Shown here: piece by piece, positions 17,233 to 25,795 of the stretch | Layout of the letters: the number at the start of each line of letters is the position of its first letter | How positions within the stretch are numbered: the stretch's first letter is position 1 | DNA from: Streptomyces sp. NBC_00425 | GTDB lineage: Bacteria > Actinomycetota > Actinomycetes > Streptomycetales > Streptomycetaceae | DNA: 64,000 nt | Direction: 5' to 3' | Assembly (NCBI RefSeq): GCF_036030735.1 | Contig: NZ_CP107928.1 | Location: 8,742,001 to 8,806,000 of the forward strand | The notes under the pieces: generated by a model | Told to the model about the DNA's origin: nothing | What the model saw: the letters and a program-made list of their open reading frames with translations, nothing else | The model's database searches: none | Program-made: the position numbers and the translations under genes

Positions 17233-18213
17233 GTGTATCCCTTCACCTTCACCAAGGCCGCGGACATGCGTGAGGCCCTCAGCGCCGGTTGGCGCGGCGG
17301 GCGTTACATCGCAGGCGGCACCACGCTCGTCGACCTGATGCGGGAGACCGTCGAACGCCCCGGCTCGCTCGTGGACATCAGCACCCTGCCGCTGCGCGAG
17401 GTCACCGTCACCGAACGCGGGGGCCTGCGCATCGGGGCCCTGGTCCGCATGGCCGAGGCCGCCGCCCACCCGAAGGTGCGTGTCCTGCACCCCGTCGTCT
17501 CCGAGGCGCTGGAACTGAGCGCGTCGGCCCAGCTGCGGAACATGGCGACCATCGGTGGCAACATCATGCAGCGCACCCGGTGCACGTACTTCCGGGACGT
17601 GACCGCCGCCTGCAACAAGCGTGAGCCCGGCTCCGGGTGCGCCGCCCTGCACGGCTACAACCGCAGCCATGCCATCCTCGGCACCTCCGACCACTGCGTA
17701 GCAACCCATCCCTCCGACGTCGCCGTGGCCTTCGCGGCACTCGAGGCGACGGTGCACGTACTGGGCCAGGACGGGGAACGGCGTATTGCCTTCGCCGACT
17801 TCCTACTGCGGCCAGGCAGCACCCCGAACCGTGAACAGGCCCTGTACAAGGGTGAGTTGATCACCGCCGTGGAGATCCCCGCCCTTCCGCGCCCACTGAA
17901 GTCCGGCTACCTGAAAGTGCGCGACCGCCAGTCCTACGAGTTCGCGCTCACGTCGGCCGCGGTCGCGCTGCACATCCGTGGCGGCGTCATCCGAGAGGCG
18001 AAGGTCGCCGCCGGCGGCGTGGGCACCGTGCCCTGGAAACTGCCCGTCGTCGAGCGCCACCTCATCGGCGAACGCCCCTCCGACCGGCTGTGGGCCGAGG
18101 CCGCCGAGCACGCGGCCGACGGGGCGCGCCCCCTCACGCACAACGGCTTCAAGGCCGAGCTGCTCAAACGCACCGTCGAACGCCAGCTGCGCACCGTTGG
18201 AGGCGCCAAGTGA
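17233..18213 (+). CDS. paoB: PaoB-like FAD subunit with extra [4Fe-4S] cysteines
   Basis: This 326-aa subunit has the FAD-binding molybdopterin dehydrogenase domain (RYIAGGTTLVDLMRETVERP; ATIGGNIMQRTRC) and the CO-dehydrogenase flavoprotein C-terminal domain (YLKVRDRQSYEFALTSAAVAL). Cys117, Cys127, Cys136 and Cys155 match the insertion that holds a [4Fe-4S] cluster in PaoB but is absent from ordinary xanthine dehydrogenase FAD subunits. This supports aldehyde oxidase rather than purine chemistry. It begins with GTG and overlaps paoC by 4 bases (GTGA). Confidence 0.88.
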   Translation: MYPFTFTKAADMREALSAGWRGGRYIAGGTTLVDLMRETVERPGSLVDISTLPLREVTVTERGGLRIGALVRMAEAAAHPKVRVLHPVVSEALELSASAQLRNMATIGGNIMQRTRCTYFRDVTAACNKREPGSGCAALHGYNRSHAILGTSDHCVATHPSDVAVAFAALEATVHVLGQDGERRIAFADFLLRPGSTPNREQALYKGELITAVEIPALPRPLKSGYLKVRDRQSYEFALTSAAVALHIRGGVIREAKVAAGGVGTVPWKLPVVERHLIGERPSDRLWAEAAEHAADGARPLTHNGFKAELLKRTVERQLRTVGGAK

Positions 18214-20396
18214 GCCAGCCGCAGGCAGCAGTCGGTGCGGGGCTGCCCCGGGTCGACGCACGGCTGAGGGTGACCGGGGGAGCCAAGTACGCCGCCGACA
18301 ACAGCCCCGACGGGGTCGTGCACGCGGTCATCGTGGAAAGCAGCGTCGGCCGGGGCAGGGTCACCGGCATCGACACCCGCGCGGCCGAAGCCCAGACCGG
18401 CGTCCTGAAGGTGATCAGCCACCTCAACGCGCCCAAACTGCCGCCCGTCGAAGGGCGGTTCCCGCCGGGCAAACCGTTGCGCGCTTTCCAGGACGACCGG
18501 GTCCAGTTCTTCGGACAGCCGGTCGCGGTCGCGGTGGCGACCACGCTGGAGATCGCACAGCACGCCGCGAGCCTGGTGAAGGTCTCCTACGATGCCGAGA
18601 CCTCCTCGACCGACATCAGCGTCGCCGACGCCGACGGCGAAACCCAGACCTATGCACGGGGCGACGCCGCCCGGGCCCTGGACGCCGCCCCCGTCCGGCT
18701 GGAGACGACGTACCGGACGGCCCGCAACCACCACAACCCGATGGAACCGGCCGGCATCGTCGCCCACTGGGACGGCGACCGGCTGACCGTCTGGGAGAAG
18801 ACCCAGTACGTGCAGGGGGCCGTGTTCACCTTGTCCGGCGAGTTCGGCATCCCGCCGGACCACATCCGCGTCATCTCGCCGTTCGTCGGCGGAGCCTTCG
18901 GCAACGCCGCCCGCACCTGGGTGCACTCCGTCATCGCGGCCATGGCCGCACGCGAAGTGAAACGCCCCGTGAAACTCGTCCTCACCCGCAGGCAGATGTA
19001 CTTCACCGTGGGATTCCGGCCCGCATACGAGTACGCACTGCGACTGGGCGCCGACCGAGGGGGCCGCCTGACCGCGTCGACGCACGACGTCCGCGCCGAG
19101 TCCTCCCGCTACGAGACCTACAGCGAAAGCGTTCTCGTCCCAGGCCGCATGCTCTACAGCACGCCCAACGTCCGCCAGGCCTACGACCACGTTCCGCTCG
19201 ATGTGAGCACACCGTGGTTCATGCGCGGCCCCGGCTACGCCAGCGGCGCTTACCCCGTCGAGTCGGCCATGGACGAACTCGCGCACGAACTGGGTGTGGA
19301 CCCGATCGAGCTGCGCGTGCGCAACGAACCGGCCGACGACGAGTCGAGCGGCCTGCCGTTCTCCACCCGCCGCCTGCGCGAGTGCTACCTCACGGGTGCC
19401 CGTGAGTTCGGCTGGCACCGGCGCAACCCCAAGCCTCGCTCGACGCGTGACGGTGACTGGCTCATCGGCATGGGCATGGCCGCCGGTGTCTACGACACCG
19501 CGCGCAGCCGGGCCCAGGCCTCGGTCAGGCTCGACGCCGACGGCACCGCCCTGGTGCAGTCCTCGACCAGCGACATGGGCCCTGGCACGGCCACGTCCAT
19601 GAGTCAGGTCGCCGCCGACGCCCTCGGCCTGACGATGCGCCAGGTGACCTTCCGGCTCGGAGACTCCCTCATGCCTCCGGCCCCCGTCCACGCCGGCTCG
19701 ATGACCATGGCCAGTGTCGGATCCGCCGTCCAGGACGGCTGCGACAAGCTGCGCAGGCAGGCGATCACGCTCGCGGTCGACGACGAGAGATCACCGCTGT
19801 ACGGCGCCGACGCCGCCGACATCGTCGTACGAGGTGGTCGGTTGTACGTGAAGGACGACCCCGCACGCGGGGAGACCTACCAGCGGCTCCTGGCCCGCAA
19901 CGACCGGACCCATCTCGAAGTGCTCGGTTCGTACGCCGGGGCGCCGGAACCTGAGAGGTTCTCTCTCTACGCCTACTCCGCGATCTTCGCCGAGGTGGCC
20001 GTCGACGCCCGCCTCGGCCTGGTCCGGGTCCGGCGCATGCGCGGCGTGTACGACGCCGCCCGGATCGTCAACCCGAGGCTCGCCGACAGCCAGGCCATCG
20101 GAGCCATGACAGGCGGGATCGGCCAGGCACTCCTCGAGCACACGGTCACCGATCACCGCGACGGCCGGATCGTCAACGCGAACTTCGCCGACTACCTCGT
20201 GCCGACCCACGCCGACATGCCCGACCTGAAGGCGATCTTCATCGACGGGCAGGACTACGAAGCCGACCCCATCGGCGTCAAAGGACTCGGTGAGGTCGTC
20301 ATCGTCGGAGTGGCGCCCGCCATCGCCAACGCGGTGTTCAACGCCACCGGCCGCCGCATCCGCGAACTGCCCGTCACCGCGGAAGCACTGCTCTGA
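18210..20396 (+). CDS. paoC: PaoC-like molybdenum-cofactor catalytic subunit
   Basis: This 728-aa subunit shows the two molybdopterin-binding regions of the xanthine oxidase family. Landmarks are RVDARLRVTGGAKYAAD at the start, RNHHNPMEPAGIVAHW, PFVGGAFG, the cofactor region SSTSDMGPGTATSMSQVAADALGL, and the catalytic glutamate in VKGLGEVV (about Glu695). Expected reaction: oxidation of aldehydes, often aromatic, to acids with water as oxygen donor. It has no signal of its own and should be exported with PaoA. It overlaps paoB by 4 bases. Confidence 0.9.
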   Translation: MSQPQAAVGAGLPRVDARLRVTGGAKYAADNSPDGVVHAVIVESSVGRGRVTGIDTRAAEAQTGVLKVISHLNAPKLPPVEGRFPPGKPLRAFQDDRVQFFGQPVAVAVATTLEIAQHAASLVKVSYDAETSSTDISVADADGETQTYARGDAARALDAAPVRLETTYRTARNHHNPMEPAGIVAHWDGDRLTVWEKTQYVQGAVFTLSGEFGIPPDHIRVISPFVGGAFGNAARTWVHSVIAAMAAREVKRPVKLVLTRRQMYFTVGFRPAYEYALRLGADRGGRLTASTHDVRAESSRYETYSESVLVPGRMLYSTPNVRQAYDHVPLDVSTPWFMRGPGYASGAYPVESAMDELAHELGVDPIELRVRNEPADDESSGLPFSTRRLRECYLTGAREFGWHRRNPKPRSTRDGDWLIGMGMAAGVYDTARSRAQASVRLDADGTALVQSSTSDMGPGTATSMSQVAADALGLTMRQVTFRLGDSLMPPAPVHAGSMTMASVGSAVQDGCDKLRRQAITLAVDDERSPLYGADAADIVVRGGRLYVKDDPARGETYQRLLARNDRTHLEVLGSYAGAPEPERFSLYAYSAIFAEVAVDARLGLVRVRRMRGVYDAARIVNPRLADSQAIGAMTGGIGQALLEHTVTDHRDGRIVNANFADYLVPTHADMPDLKAIFIDGQDYEADPIGVKGLGEVVIVGVAPAIANAVFNATGRRIRELPVTAEALL

Positions 20397-20517
20397 GCCC
20401 CCGGGCGGCCGGTGTACCCCACAACACGCGGCTACCCGGGTACCAGGGCCGTCGTCGCGGTTTCCTCCCCTAGAGCGCGGCGACGGCCCGTTGACCCCAC
20501 CTCACGGAAAGCCCCCC

Positions 20518-21681
20518 ATGCTGAACATCACGGACACACTGCACGCCTGGTGCCACGAGGGCCGGCCGTTCGCCCTCGCCACCGTCATCGAGGTCAGAGG
20601 CAGTGCACCCCTGCCGGTCGGCACCGCGCTGGCCGTGGACGCCGACGGCAACGCGGTCGGTGGCGTCTCCGGCGGCTGCGTCGAAGCAGCGGTGTACGAA
20701 CTGGCCCGCCAAGTGCTGGCAGACCGCGCTGCCCCCGCACGTGTTGCCTTCGGGTACTCCGATTCCGATGCCTTCGCCGCCGGCCTGACCTGCGGCGGAG
20801 AGATCGGTGTCCTGGTACAGCGCGTGGAGCCCGGCGGCCAACCCCAGCTCGCCGTCGCCCTCGATGCCGTGACCGCGGGGCGTCCGTCGGCCGTCGCCCA
20901 CGTCGTCGACGGTCCCGGTGAACTTGTCGGCCGTATGCTCCACATCCCCGCCGAGGGCACTCACGACGGCACACTCGGGGTCGAGAGCGAGGACCGGGCG
21001 GTCGTGGCGCACGCACGTGCGCTGCTGCGGGCGGGTCGTACCGCCTCGATCGAGGTCGGCGGCGGTTGGGGAGAAGCAGAGAACCCGGACGTCGGCACTT
21101 GCCCGCGCAAGCTCACCGTCCTCGTCCACGTGCACGCGTCCCGCCCCCGTATGCTGATCTTCGGTGCCGTCGACTTCGCCGCCGCTCTCAGCCGGGCGGG
21201 GAGCTTCCTCGGCTACCGGGTGACCGTCTGCGACGCCCGTCCGGTCTTCGCCACCCCGGCCCGCCTCCCGCACGCCGACGAGGTCGTCACCGACTGGCCC
21301 CACCGCTACCTCGCGGCCACCGAGACCGATGCCCGCACCGTCGTCTGCGTCCTCACCCACGACGCCAAGTTCGACATCCCCCTGCTGTGTCTGGCACTGA
21401 CCCTCCCCGTCGGCTACGTCGGCGCCATGGGCTCGCGACGCACCCACGAGCGTCGCGTCGACCTGCTGCGGGAAGCCGGCGTCTCCCAGGACCAACTGGC
21501 GCGTCTGCACTCACCGATCGGCCTGGACATCGGAGCCCTTACTCCCGAGGAGACAGCGATCTCCATCACTTCCGAGATCATCGCTCACACCAACCGCGGC
21601 ACGGGAAGGCCGCTTTCACACAGCACCGGCCCCATACACGTTCCCGCGCAGCCTCTGCCCGGCCTGGTGACGGCGCCGTGA
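20518..21681 (+). CDS. paoD: XdhC/PaoD-like molybdenum cofactor insertion chaperone
   Basis: This 387-aa protein has an N-terminal XdhC/CoxI domain (FALATVIEVRGSAPLPVGTALAVD; VSGGCVEAAVYELA; AGLTCGGEIGVLVQ) and a C-terminal Rossmann domain (RMLIFGAVDFAAALSRAG; VGYVGAMGSRRTHERR). Family members bind the sulfurated cofactor and insert it into the matching apoenzyme. It lies 121 bases downstream of paoC, the position of paoD. The usual GxGxxG is GAVDFA here, so nucleotide binding may be altered. The last about 30 residues are a low-complexity tail. Confidence 0.85.
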   Translation: MLNITDTLHAWCHEGRPFALATVIEVRGSAPLPVGTALAVDADGNAVGGVSGGCVEAAVYELARQVLADRAAPARVAFGYSDSDAFAAGLTCGGEIGVLVQRVEPGGQPQLAVALDAVTAGRPSAVAHVVDGPGELVGRMLHIPAEGTHDGTLGVESEDRAVVAHARALLRAGRTASIEVGGGWGEAENPDVGTCPRKLTVLVHVHASRPRMLIFGAVDFAAALSRAGSFLGYRVTVCDARPVFATPARLPHADEVVTDWPHRYLAATETDARTVVCVLTHDAKFDIPLLCLALTLPVGYVGAMGSRRTHERRVDLLREAGVSQDQLARLHSPIGLDIGALTPEETAISITSEIIAHTNRGTGRPLSHSTGPIHVPAQPLPGLVTAP

Positions 21682-21721
21682 TCCCCGCACAAGCGCCTTC
21701 GGCAGCCGCAAGCGCGCCGTC

Positions 21722-22177
21722 TCACGCCTCCCGGACCACGTCGGCCACCTCGTCCAGCAGTGCCCTCAGCTGTGCGGCCTTCTTCGGACCGAGCTTCTCG
21801 GCGATCCGCTGTTCGATGTCCACGATCACGGCCTCGGCATCCCGCAGGGAGTCGCGGCCGGCGTCGGTGAGGTGCAACTCCTGCACGTGACGGTGGCGCG
21901 GGTGCGGTCGGCGTTCCAGTTGACCCCGCTCCTCCAGGCGGGCCACCTGGGAGGCCACTGCTTGCGGGGTGACGTTCAGGCGGCGGGCCAGTTCCGCGCC
22001 GGTCAGGCCGGGATCGGTGTGGACGGAGATCAGCAGGGTGTACTGCGCGGCCGCGATGCCCAGCGGTCGTAGCCGTTGCTCTTTCCGGGCCTGCACGGCC
22101 CACTCCGCCCGACGCAGGGCCCAGGTCACCCGGGTCAGGTGCTCGGCAGGGATCGACCGTTCATCATCCTTTGTCAC
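21722..22177 (-). CDS. MarR-family regulator (copy 1)
   Basis: This 151-aa winged-helix regulator has a recognition segment LARRLNVTPQAVASQVARLEERGQLERR and a wing around RHRHVQELHLTDAGRD. It is close to the MarR gene at 22317, so the two are paralogues. The GTG at 22177 lies six bases after the -10-like TATTCT and has no Shine-Dalgarno sequence, which suggests a leaderless mRNA. The operator-like TCAAGTGCTTGA (22206-22217) lies 29-40 bases upstream, implying self-control. It is convergent with the pao-like operon. Confidence 0.88.
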   Translation of the reverse strand: MTKDDERSIPAEHLTRVTWALRRAEWAVQARKEQRLRPLGIAAAQYTLLISVHTDPGLTGAELARRLNVTPQAVASQVARLEERGQLERRPHPRHRHVQELHLTDAGRDSLRDAEAVIVDIEQRIAEKLGPKKAAQLRALLDEVADVVREA

Positions 22178-22205
22178 CCGGCGAGAATACGGCACCTGCC
22201 GCTTG

Positions 22206-22217
22206 TCAAGTGCTTGA
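22206..22217. promoter_or_regulatory. MarR operator-like palindrome, site 2
   Basis: TCAAGTGCTTGA lies upstream of MarR copy 1. On the minus strand TTGACA at its edge is followed after 14 bases by TATTCT, and six bases later by the GTG. MarR copy 2 has the same spacing. Confidence 0.6.
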
Positions 22218-22267
22218 TTGCCCTCAAGTACGTGAATCTCTCTTGATCTGGCCGAGCGGGCCACGTG

Positions 22268-22312
22268 GCGTCGGTCCTCCCCACGGGCCAGCTGGGAGGC
22301 CACTGCCTGGGG
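22268..22312 (-). pseudogene. 45-bp fragment of a third MarR recognition helix
   Basis: Read on the minus strand this piece encodes PQAVASQLARGEDRR, against PQAVASQVARLEERG in the adjacent MarR protein. It lies between the two MarR genes and next to the stop of copy 2. It is most easily explained as the scar of unequal recombination between MarR copies. Confidence 0.5.
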
Positions 22313-22316
22313 GCGC

Positions 22317-22790
22317 TCAGTCGACGGGACCGTGAATCGAGACCTCGCGAACCGCCTCGGCCACTCGGTCGAGCAGCGCTCGCAGTTGTGCTGACTCCGA
22401 GCCGAGACCATCGGTGACCTGCCGCTCGATGTCGGCGATCACTGCGTCGGCCGCGCGCAACGCCTCCCGACCGGCGTCGGTCAGGTGCAGCTCCTGGATG
22501 TGCCGGTGGCGCGAATGCTCACGTCTCTCCAGCTGGCCGCGGCCCTCCAGGCGCGCCACCAGTGAGGCGACGGCCTGGGGGGTCACGTTGAGGCGGCGGG
22601 CAAGTTCGGCGCCGGTCAGCCCCGGCTCGTCGTGCACGGAGATCAGGAGCGTGTAGTGCGCCGCCGCCATGCCCAGCGGACGCAGTCGCTGCTCCTTGAG
22701 GCTCTGCACCGCCAGCTCCGCGCGGCGCAACGCCCAGGTCACCCGGTCGAGCGCGCCGAGCCCGACCGGCTCCTCATCATTGCGTATCAC
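22317..22790 (-). CDS. MarR-family regulator (copy 2), divergent from the SDR
   Basis: This 157-aa winged-helix protein has LARRLNVTPQAVASLVARLEGRGQLERR and a wing at HSRHRHIQELHLTDAGRE. It is closely similar to the copy ending at 21722. It starts with GTG at 22790, six bases after the -10-like TATCCT and without a ribosome site, so it is probably leaderless. It is divergent from the SDR at 22863; TCAAATGTTTGA (22819-22830) lies between them and is placed to control both. A regulator of this type usually releases DNA on binding a phenolic or aldehyde ligand. Confidence 0.88.
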   Translation of the reverse strand: MIRNDEEPVGLGALDRVTWALRRAELAVQSLKEQRLRPLGMAAAHYTLLISVHDEPGLTGAELARRLNVTPQAVASLVARLEGRGQLERREHSRHRHIQELHLTDAGREALRAADAVIADIERQVTDGLGSESAQLRALLDRVAEAVREVSIHGPVD

Positions 22791-22818
22791 GCGAGAAGGA
22801 TACGACACTTCAGTGGAA

Positions 22819-22832
22819 TCAAATGTTTGACA
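22819..22832. promoter_or_regulatory. MarR operator-like palindrome, site 3 (divergent promoter)
   Basis: TCAAATGTTTGA (22819-22830) lies in the 72-base space between MarR copy 2 and the SDR. Its right half overlaps TTGACA (22827-22832), a -35 box for the SDR; its left half overlaps TTGATT, the MarR -35 box on the other strand. Confidence 0.65.
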
Positions 22833-22862
22833 TGTGCCTAGAGGTTGATGAACCCTGGTTCC

Positions 22863-23654
22863 ATGACTCGCCCCATCGCTTTGATCACTGGCGCCTCCTC
22901 CGGCATCGGCGCCGCCTATGCCCGTCTCCTGGCGGACGATCACGACCTGGTGCTGGTCGCGCGACGCGCCGACCGGCTCGCCGATCTTGCCCAGGAACTC
23001 CGCGCCCGTGGAGCAGCCGTCGAGGTGCTGCCCGCCGACCTCATGGCCCATGACGGCATCGCCGCTGTCACCGACCGGCTGGCCGCCGGGGACGTGCGCA
23101 TGCTGATCAGCAATGCCGGCGCCGGCGGCTACGCCCCGCTCGTCGACGTCGACCCTGCCGACATCGACCGCCTGCTCACCCTCAACGCCGTCGCCCCCGT
23201 CCGGCTGGTCCACGCCGCACTCCCCGGAATGCTCGCAGCGGGCGAAGGTGTGATCGTCACCGTCGCCTCGCTCCTCGCCTTCAGTGCGGGCCTTGCTGAC
23301 TCGCGAGCCCCCCGGCGCACCTTGTACGTCGCCGCGAAGGCCGCCGTCTTGGGCTTCACGCGCACCCTCGCCGGTGAGCTCGCCGACACCCCGGTCCGCG
23401 TCCAGGTGGTGTGCCCCGGCGTTGTGGCAACAGAGTGGAACAGTGGCGCCGGCCGCAGCATCCCCTGGGCGATGTCGCCCGAGGACGTCGCAGCGGCCAG
23501 CCTGGCCGGGCTGCGCCTCGGTGAGACCGTCTGTGCCCCTGGCCTGGAGGGCCAGGACTCGGCCCTTGCTGCCTTGCTCGGTGCGGAGGCCGCCTTTGTC
23601 GCGGGCGGCAACCAGCCGACACCCGCGGTTCGCTACACGGAGCCGCGAGATTAG
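22863..23654 (+). CDS. Short-chain dehydrogenase/reductase (SDR)
   Basis: This 263-aa classical SDR has TGASSGIGAA (cofactor loop, residues 10-19), NAG (LISNAGAGGY), catalytic Ser in VTVASLLAFSAG and YVAAK (Tyr and Lys, about 160-164). The VARRADRL after the second strand suggests NADPH. It is the intact member of a set of three, the others being the remnants at 8537 and 16122. The ATG at 22863 begins the homology; an ATG 15 bases upstream is also possible. It is divergent from MarR copy 2 and controlled through the shared operator. Substrate unknown. Confidence 0.9.
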   Translation: MTRPIALITGASSGIGAAYARLLADDHDLVLVARRADRLADLAQELRARGAAVEVLPADLMAHDGIAAVTDRLAAGDVRMLISNAGAGGYAPLVDVDPADIDRLLTLNAVAPVRLVHAALPGMLAAGEGVIVTVASLLAFSAGLADSRAPRRTLYVAAKAAVLGFTRTLAGELADTPVRVQVVCPGVVATEWNSGAGRSIPWAMSPEDVAAASLAGLRLGETVCAPGLEGQDSALAALLGAEAAFVAGGNQPTPAVRYTEPRD

Positions 23655-24099
23655 GGCAGTGACAGTCGGCGGGTAGGTGAGTGTCACCAGCCGTCTGCCC
23701 GCCGGTCGGCTGCCTTCCCCGCGCGGGGCGGCCGACGTGATGTGCGCACCTGGTGGCAGTTCCCGAGGCCCTGTCCGCCCGCTCGCCGCTCGGCCGGTTC
23801 GGGTCGCGTGAGGGTGGCTGTCGCCGCTGCGGCCTCGATGAGGGCAGCGGCGTCGTGACGTTTCTGGGGCGCTCATCGGGTCGCAAGAATCTTGACAGAT
23901 ATCAAATGCTTGACACCATGCAGCCGGTTGATATTCTGATGCTTGTCAGGCTCGCGAGCCTTCGCTGAAGTCATTGATGTCGGCGCGCCCCCGCCCTCGC
24001 GCGGCGGCCCTTCATCGCGCCGAAGAGCGTGTCCCCCATCTGCCGCCACCCGCAGGGTGCTGCTCGGATGCCGGCGGTCCCGAGAAAGTGGGAAAGTTC
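23655..24099. other. Intergenic region and leader of the aldehyde dehydrogenase
   Basis: No gene was recognised. The region holds site 4 of the MarR-type operator and a good promoter (23902-23937), then a leader of about 155 bases before the ATG at 24100. The aldehyde dehydrogenase frame stays open through part of this leader, but that part has no homology. Confidence 0.45.
23902..23937 (+). promoter_or_regulatory. MarR operator-like site 4 overlapping a strong promoter
   Basis: TCAAATGCTTGA (23902-23913) overlaps the -35 box TTGACA (23910-23915). The -10 box TATTCT (23932-23937) follows after 16 bp. Binding would block RNA polymerase, the classic MarR mode. It drives the aldehyde dehydrogenase at 24100. 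Confidence 0.7.
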
Positions 24100-25626
24100 A
24101 TGACCAACAACACCCCGACGATCACGCGTGACGGAGCCATCGGGCAGGACGGGAACCAGGTGGTCACCGTCGATCAGGCCACCGGGGCGGAGTTCGCCCG
24201 GTACCCCGTGGCCGGCAAGGAAGAGGCGGTCGCGGCTGTCGCTGCCGCACGCTCGTCCGCCGGGCCCTGGTGGGACCTCGGATTCGAGGGCCGCGCGGAG
24301 CGACTGCGCGCGTGGCGGCGGGAGATAGCCGTAGGCGGCGAGGAGGGGGCCGCCCTCATCCACACCGAAAACGGCAAGCCCCTCGACGACGCCCGCGTCG
24401 AGGTGCTCGGGATTCTGGAGCACGTGCAGTACGCCATCGAGAACGCCGAGCGCGTGCTGGGACGCCGGGAGGTCCCCGCCAGCCCCACCGTGCCCAACCA
24501 GCGAGCGTGGGTCGAATACCAGCCCTACGGCGTCGTCGGTGTCATCGGCCCGTGGAACTTCCCGCTCCTGACGCCGGGGGCCATCCTGATCGAGGCGATC
24601 GCGGCCGGAAACGCCGCCATCCTCAAGCCCAGCCAGATCACTCCCGGCGTCGGGGAGTGGATCGTCCGGACCTGGCAGCGTGCGGTCCCCGACTTCCCGG
24701 ACGTCCTCCAGTGCCTCAACGGGTTCGGGGCCACCGGCGGAGCGCTCATCGAGGCCGGCCTGAACAAGCTAGCGTTCACCGGCAGCGTCACCACGGGCAA
24801 GACGGTGGCCGCCCAGTGCGCGCAGACCCTGACCCCCGTACTGCTGGAACTCGGGGGCAAGGACGGCGTCATCGTGGCTGAGGACGCCGACCTGGACGAA
24901 GCCGCCAGGCACGTCGTGTGGGGCGCCATGCAGAACACCGGCCACGGCTGCATCAGCCTCGAAGTGGCCTACGTCGCCGAGTCGGTTCACGACGAGTTCG
25001 TCGAGAAGATCAGCGAGCTCGCCAAGCAGGTACGCGTCGGCAGCGACGAGGACGCGGAGATCGGGCCGGTTCCCCTGCCCACCCAGATCCCGACCATCAG
25101 GGAGCACATCCAGGACGCGCTCGATCGCGGCGCGACAGCCACTGTCGGTGGCATCGAGGCGGTGGGGGAACGCTATGTCACTCCCACCATCCTCGTCGGC
25201 GTGAGCCCCGACGCCCTGGCGGTGACGGAGGAGACGTTCGGGCCCACGCTGGCCGTCGTCAAGGTCACCGACACGCAGGAGGCCGTCGCACACATCAACG
25301 CAGGGCGGTACGGACTGGGCAGCGCCGTCTTCAGCCGCGACCGCGGCGAAGCCATCGCCCGTCAACTCCGCGTGGGAATGACCAGCATCAACGACGCCCT
25401 GGTGTTCTCCATCAACCCCGCCGTGCCCTTCGGAGGTCGCGGCGACAGCGGCTACGGGCGCAAGCAAGGTGAGGAAGGACTCCGGGAGTTCGCCTACCCG
25501 CACTCCTTCACGGCCAAGACCGGCCCCGCCCAGTTCTCGGCGACCACCTTCGGCAGGCCCGCGGGCGCGATGGCGGGAGCCCTCGCCGGCGTTCGCAACA
25601 GGATCCTGGCCGAGGGCGGCCAGTAG
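24100..25626 (+). CDS. Aldehyde dehydrogenase family protein
   Basis: This 508-aa NAD(P)-dependent aldehyde dehydrogenase has GVVGVIGPWNFPLLTPG (Asn169-type oxyanion motif), FTGSVTTGK, catalytic Glu250 (LLELGGKDG) and catalytic Cys284 (QNTGHGC). FGPTLAVVK follows near the end. GGGAAAG lies just upstream of the ATG at 24100. About 40 extra C-terminal residues, rich in Ala and Gly (FGRPAGAMAGALAGVRN), may touch a membrane or partner. It is the third kind of enzyme carrying the TCAARTGYTTGA operator, so a shared aldehyde/alcohol regulon with the SDRs is likely. Confidence 0.9.
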   Translation: MTNNTPTITRDGAIGQDGNQVVTVDQATGAEFARYPVAGKEEAVAAVAAARSSAGPWWDLGFEGRAERLRAWRREIAVGGEEGAALIHTENGKPLDDARVEVLGILEHVQYAIENAERVLGRREVPASPTVPNQRAWVEYQPYGVVGVIGPWNFPLLTPGAILIEAIAAGNAAILKPSQITPGVGEWIVRTWQRAVPDFPDVLQCLNGFGATGGALIEAGLNKLAFTGSVTTGKTVAAQCAQTLTPVLLELGGKDGVIVAEDADLDEAARHVVWGAMQNTGHGCISLEVAYVAESVHDEFVEKISELAKQVRVGSDEDAEIGPVPLPTQIPTIREHIQDALDRGATATVGGIEAVGERYVTPTILVGVSPDALAVTEETFGPTLAVVKVTDTQEAVAHINAGRYGLGSAVFSRDRGEAIARQLRVGMTSINDALVFSINPAVPFGGRGDSGYGRKQGEEGLREFAYPHSFTAKTGPAQFSATTFGRPAGAMAGALAGVRNRILAEGGQ

Positions 25627-25662
25627 ACCGACTGATCAGCCGACCGTGGAGGCGGGACAGTC

Positions 25663-25795
25663 GCCGTCTCCGGGGCCCGCCGGCGGAGTGGGTTCTCTCG
25701 CCGTACAACTCGCTCCGCACGCCGGGGCCACCGTCATCGCTCTGGCGAGCGAGTCCCACCACGCACGGCTTGCCCGGCTCGGGCGATCCGGCTGA
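25663..25795 (+). pseudogene. Fragment of a quinone oxidoreductase Rossmann domain
   Basis: The piece reads GPAGGVGSLAVQLAPHAGATVIALASESHHARLARLG and then stops. GxxGGVGSxAVQLA is the nucleotide-binding motif of QOR-type MDR enzymes. No GroES-like half precedes it. It is an orphan fragment about 40 codons long. Confidence 0.6.

Noticed and set aside
16577..20396. Xanthine dehydrogenase
   Set aside because: The Tat-like signal, the [4Fe-4S] cysteines in the FAD subunit and the A-B-C-D order point to a periplasmic-type aldehyde oxidase; no purine genes are nearby.
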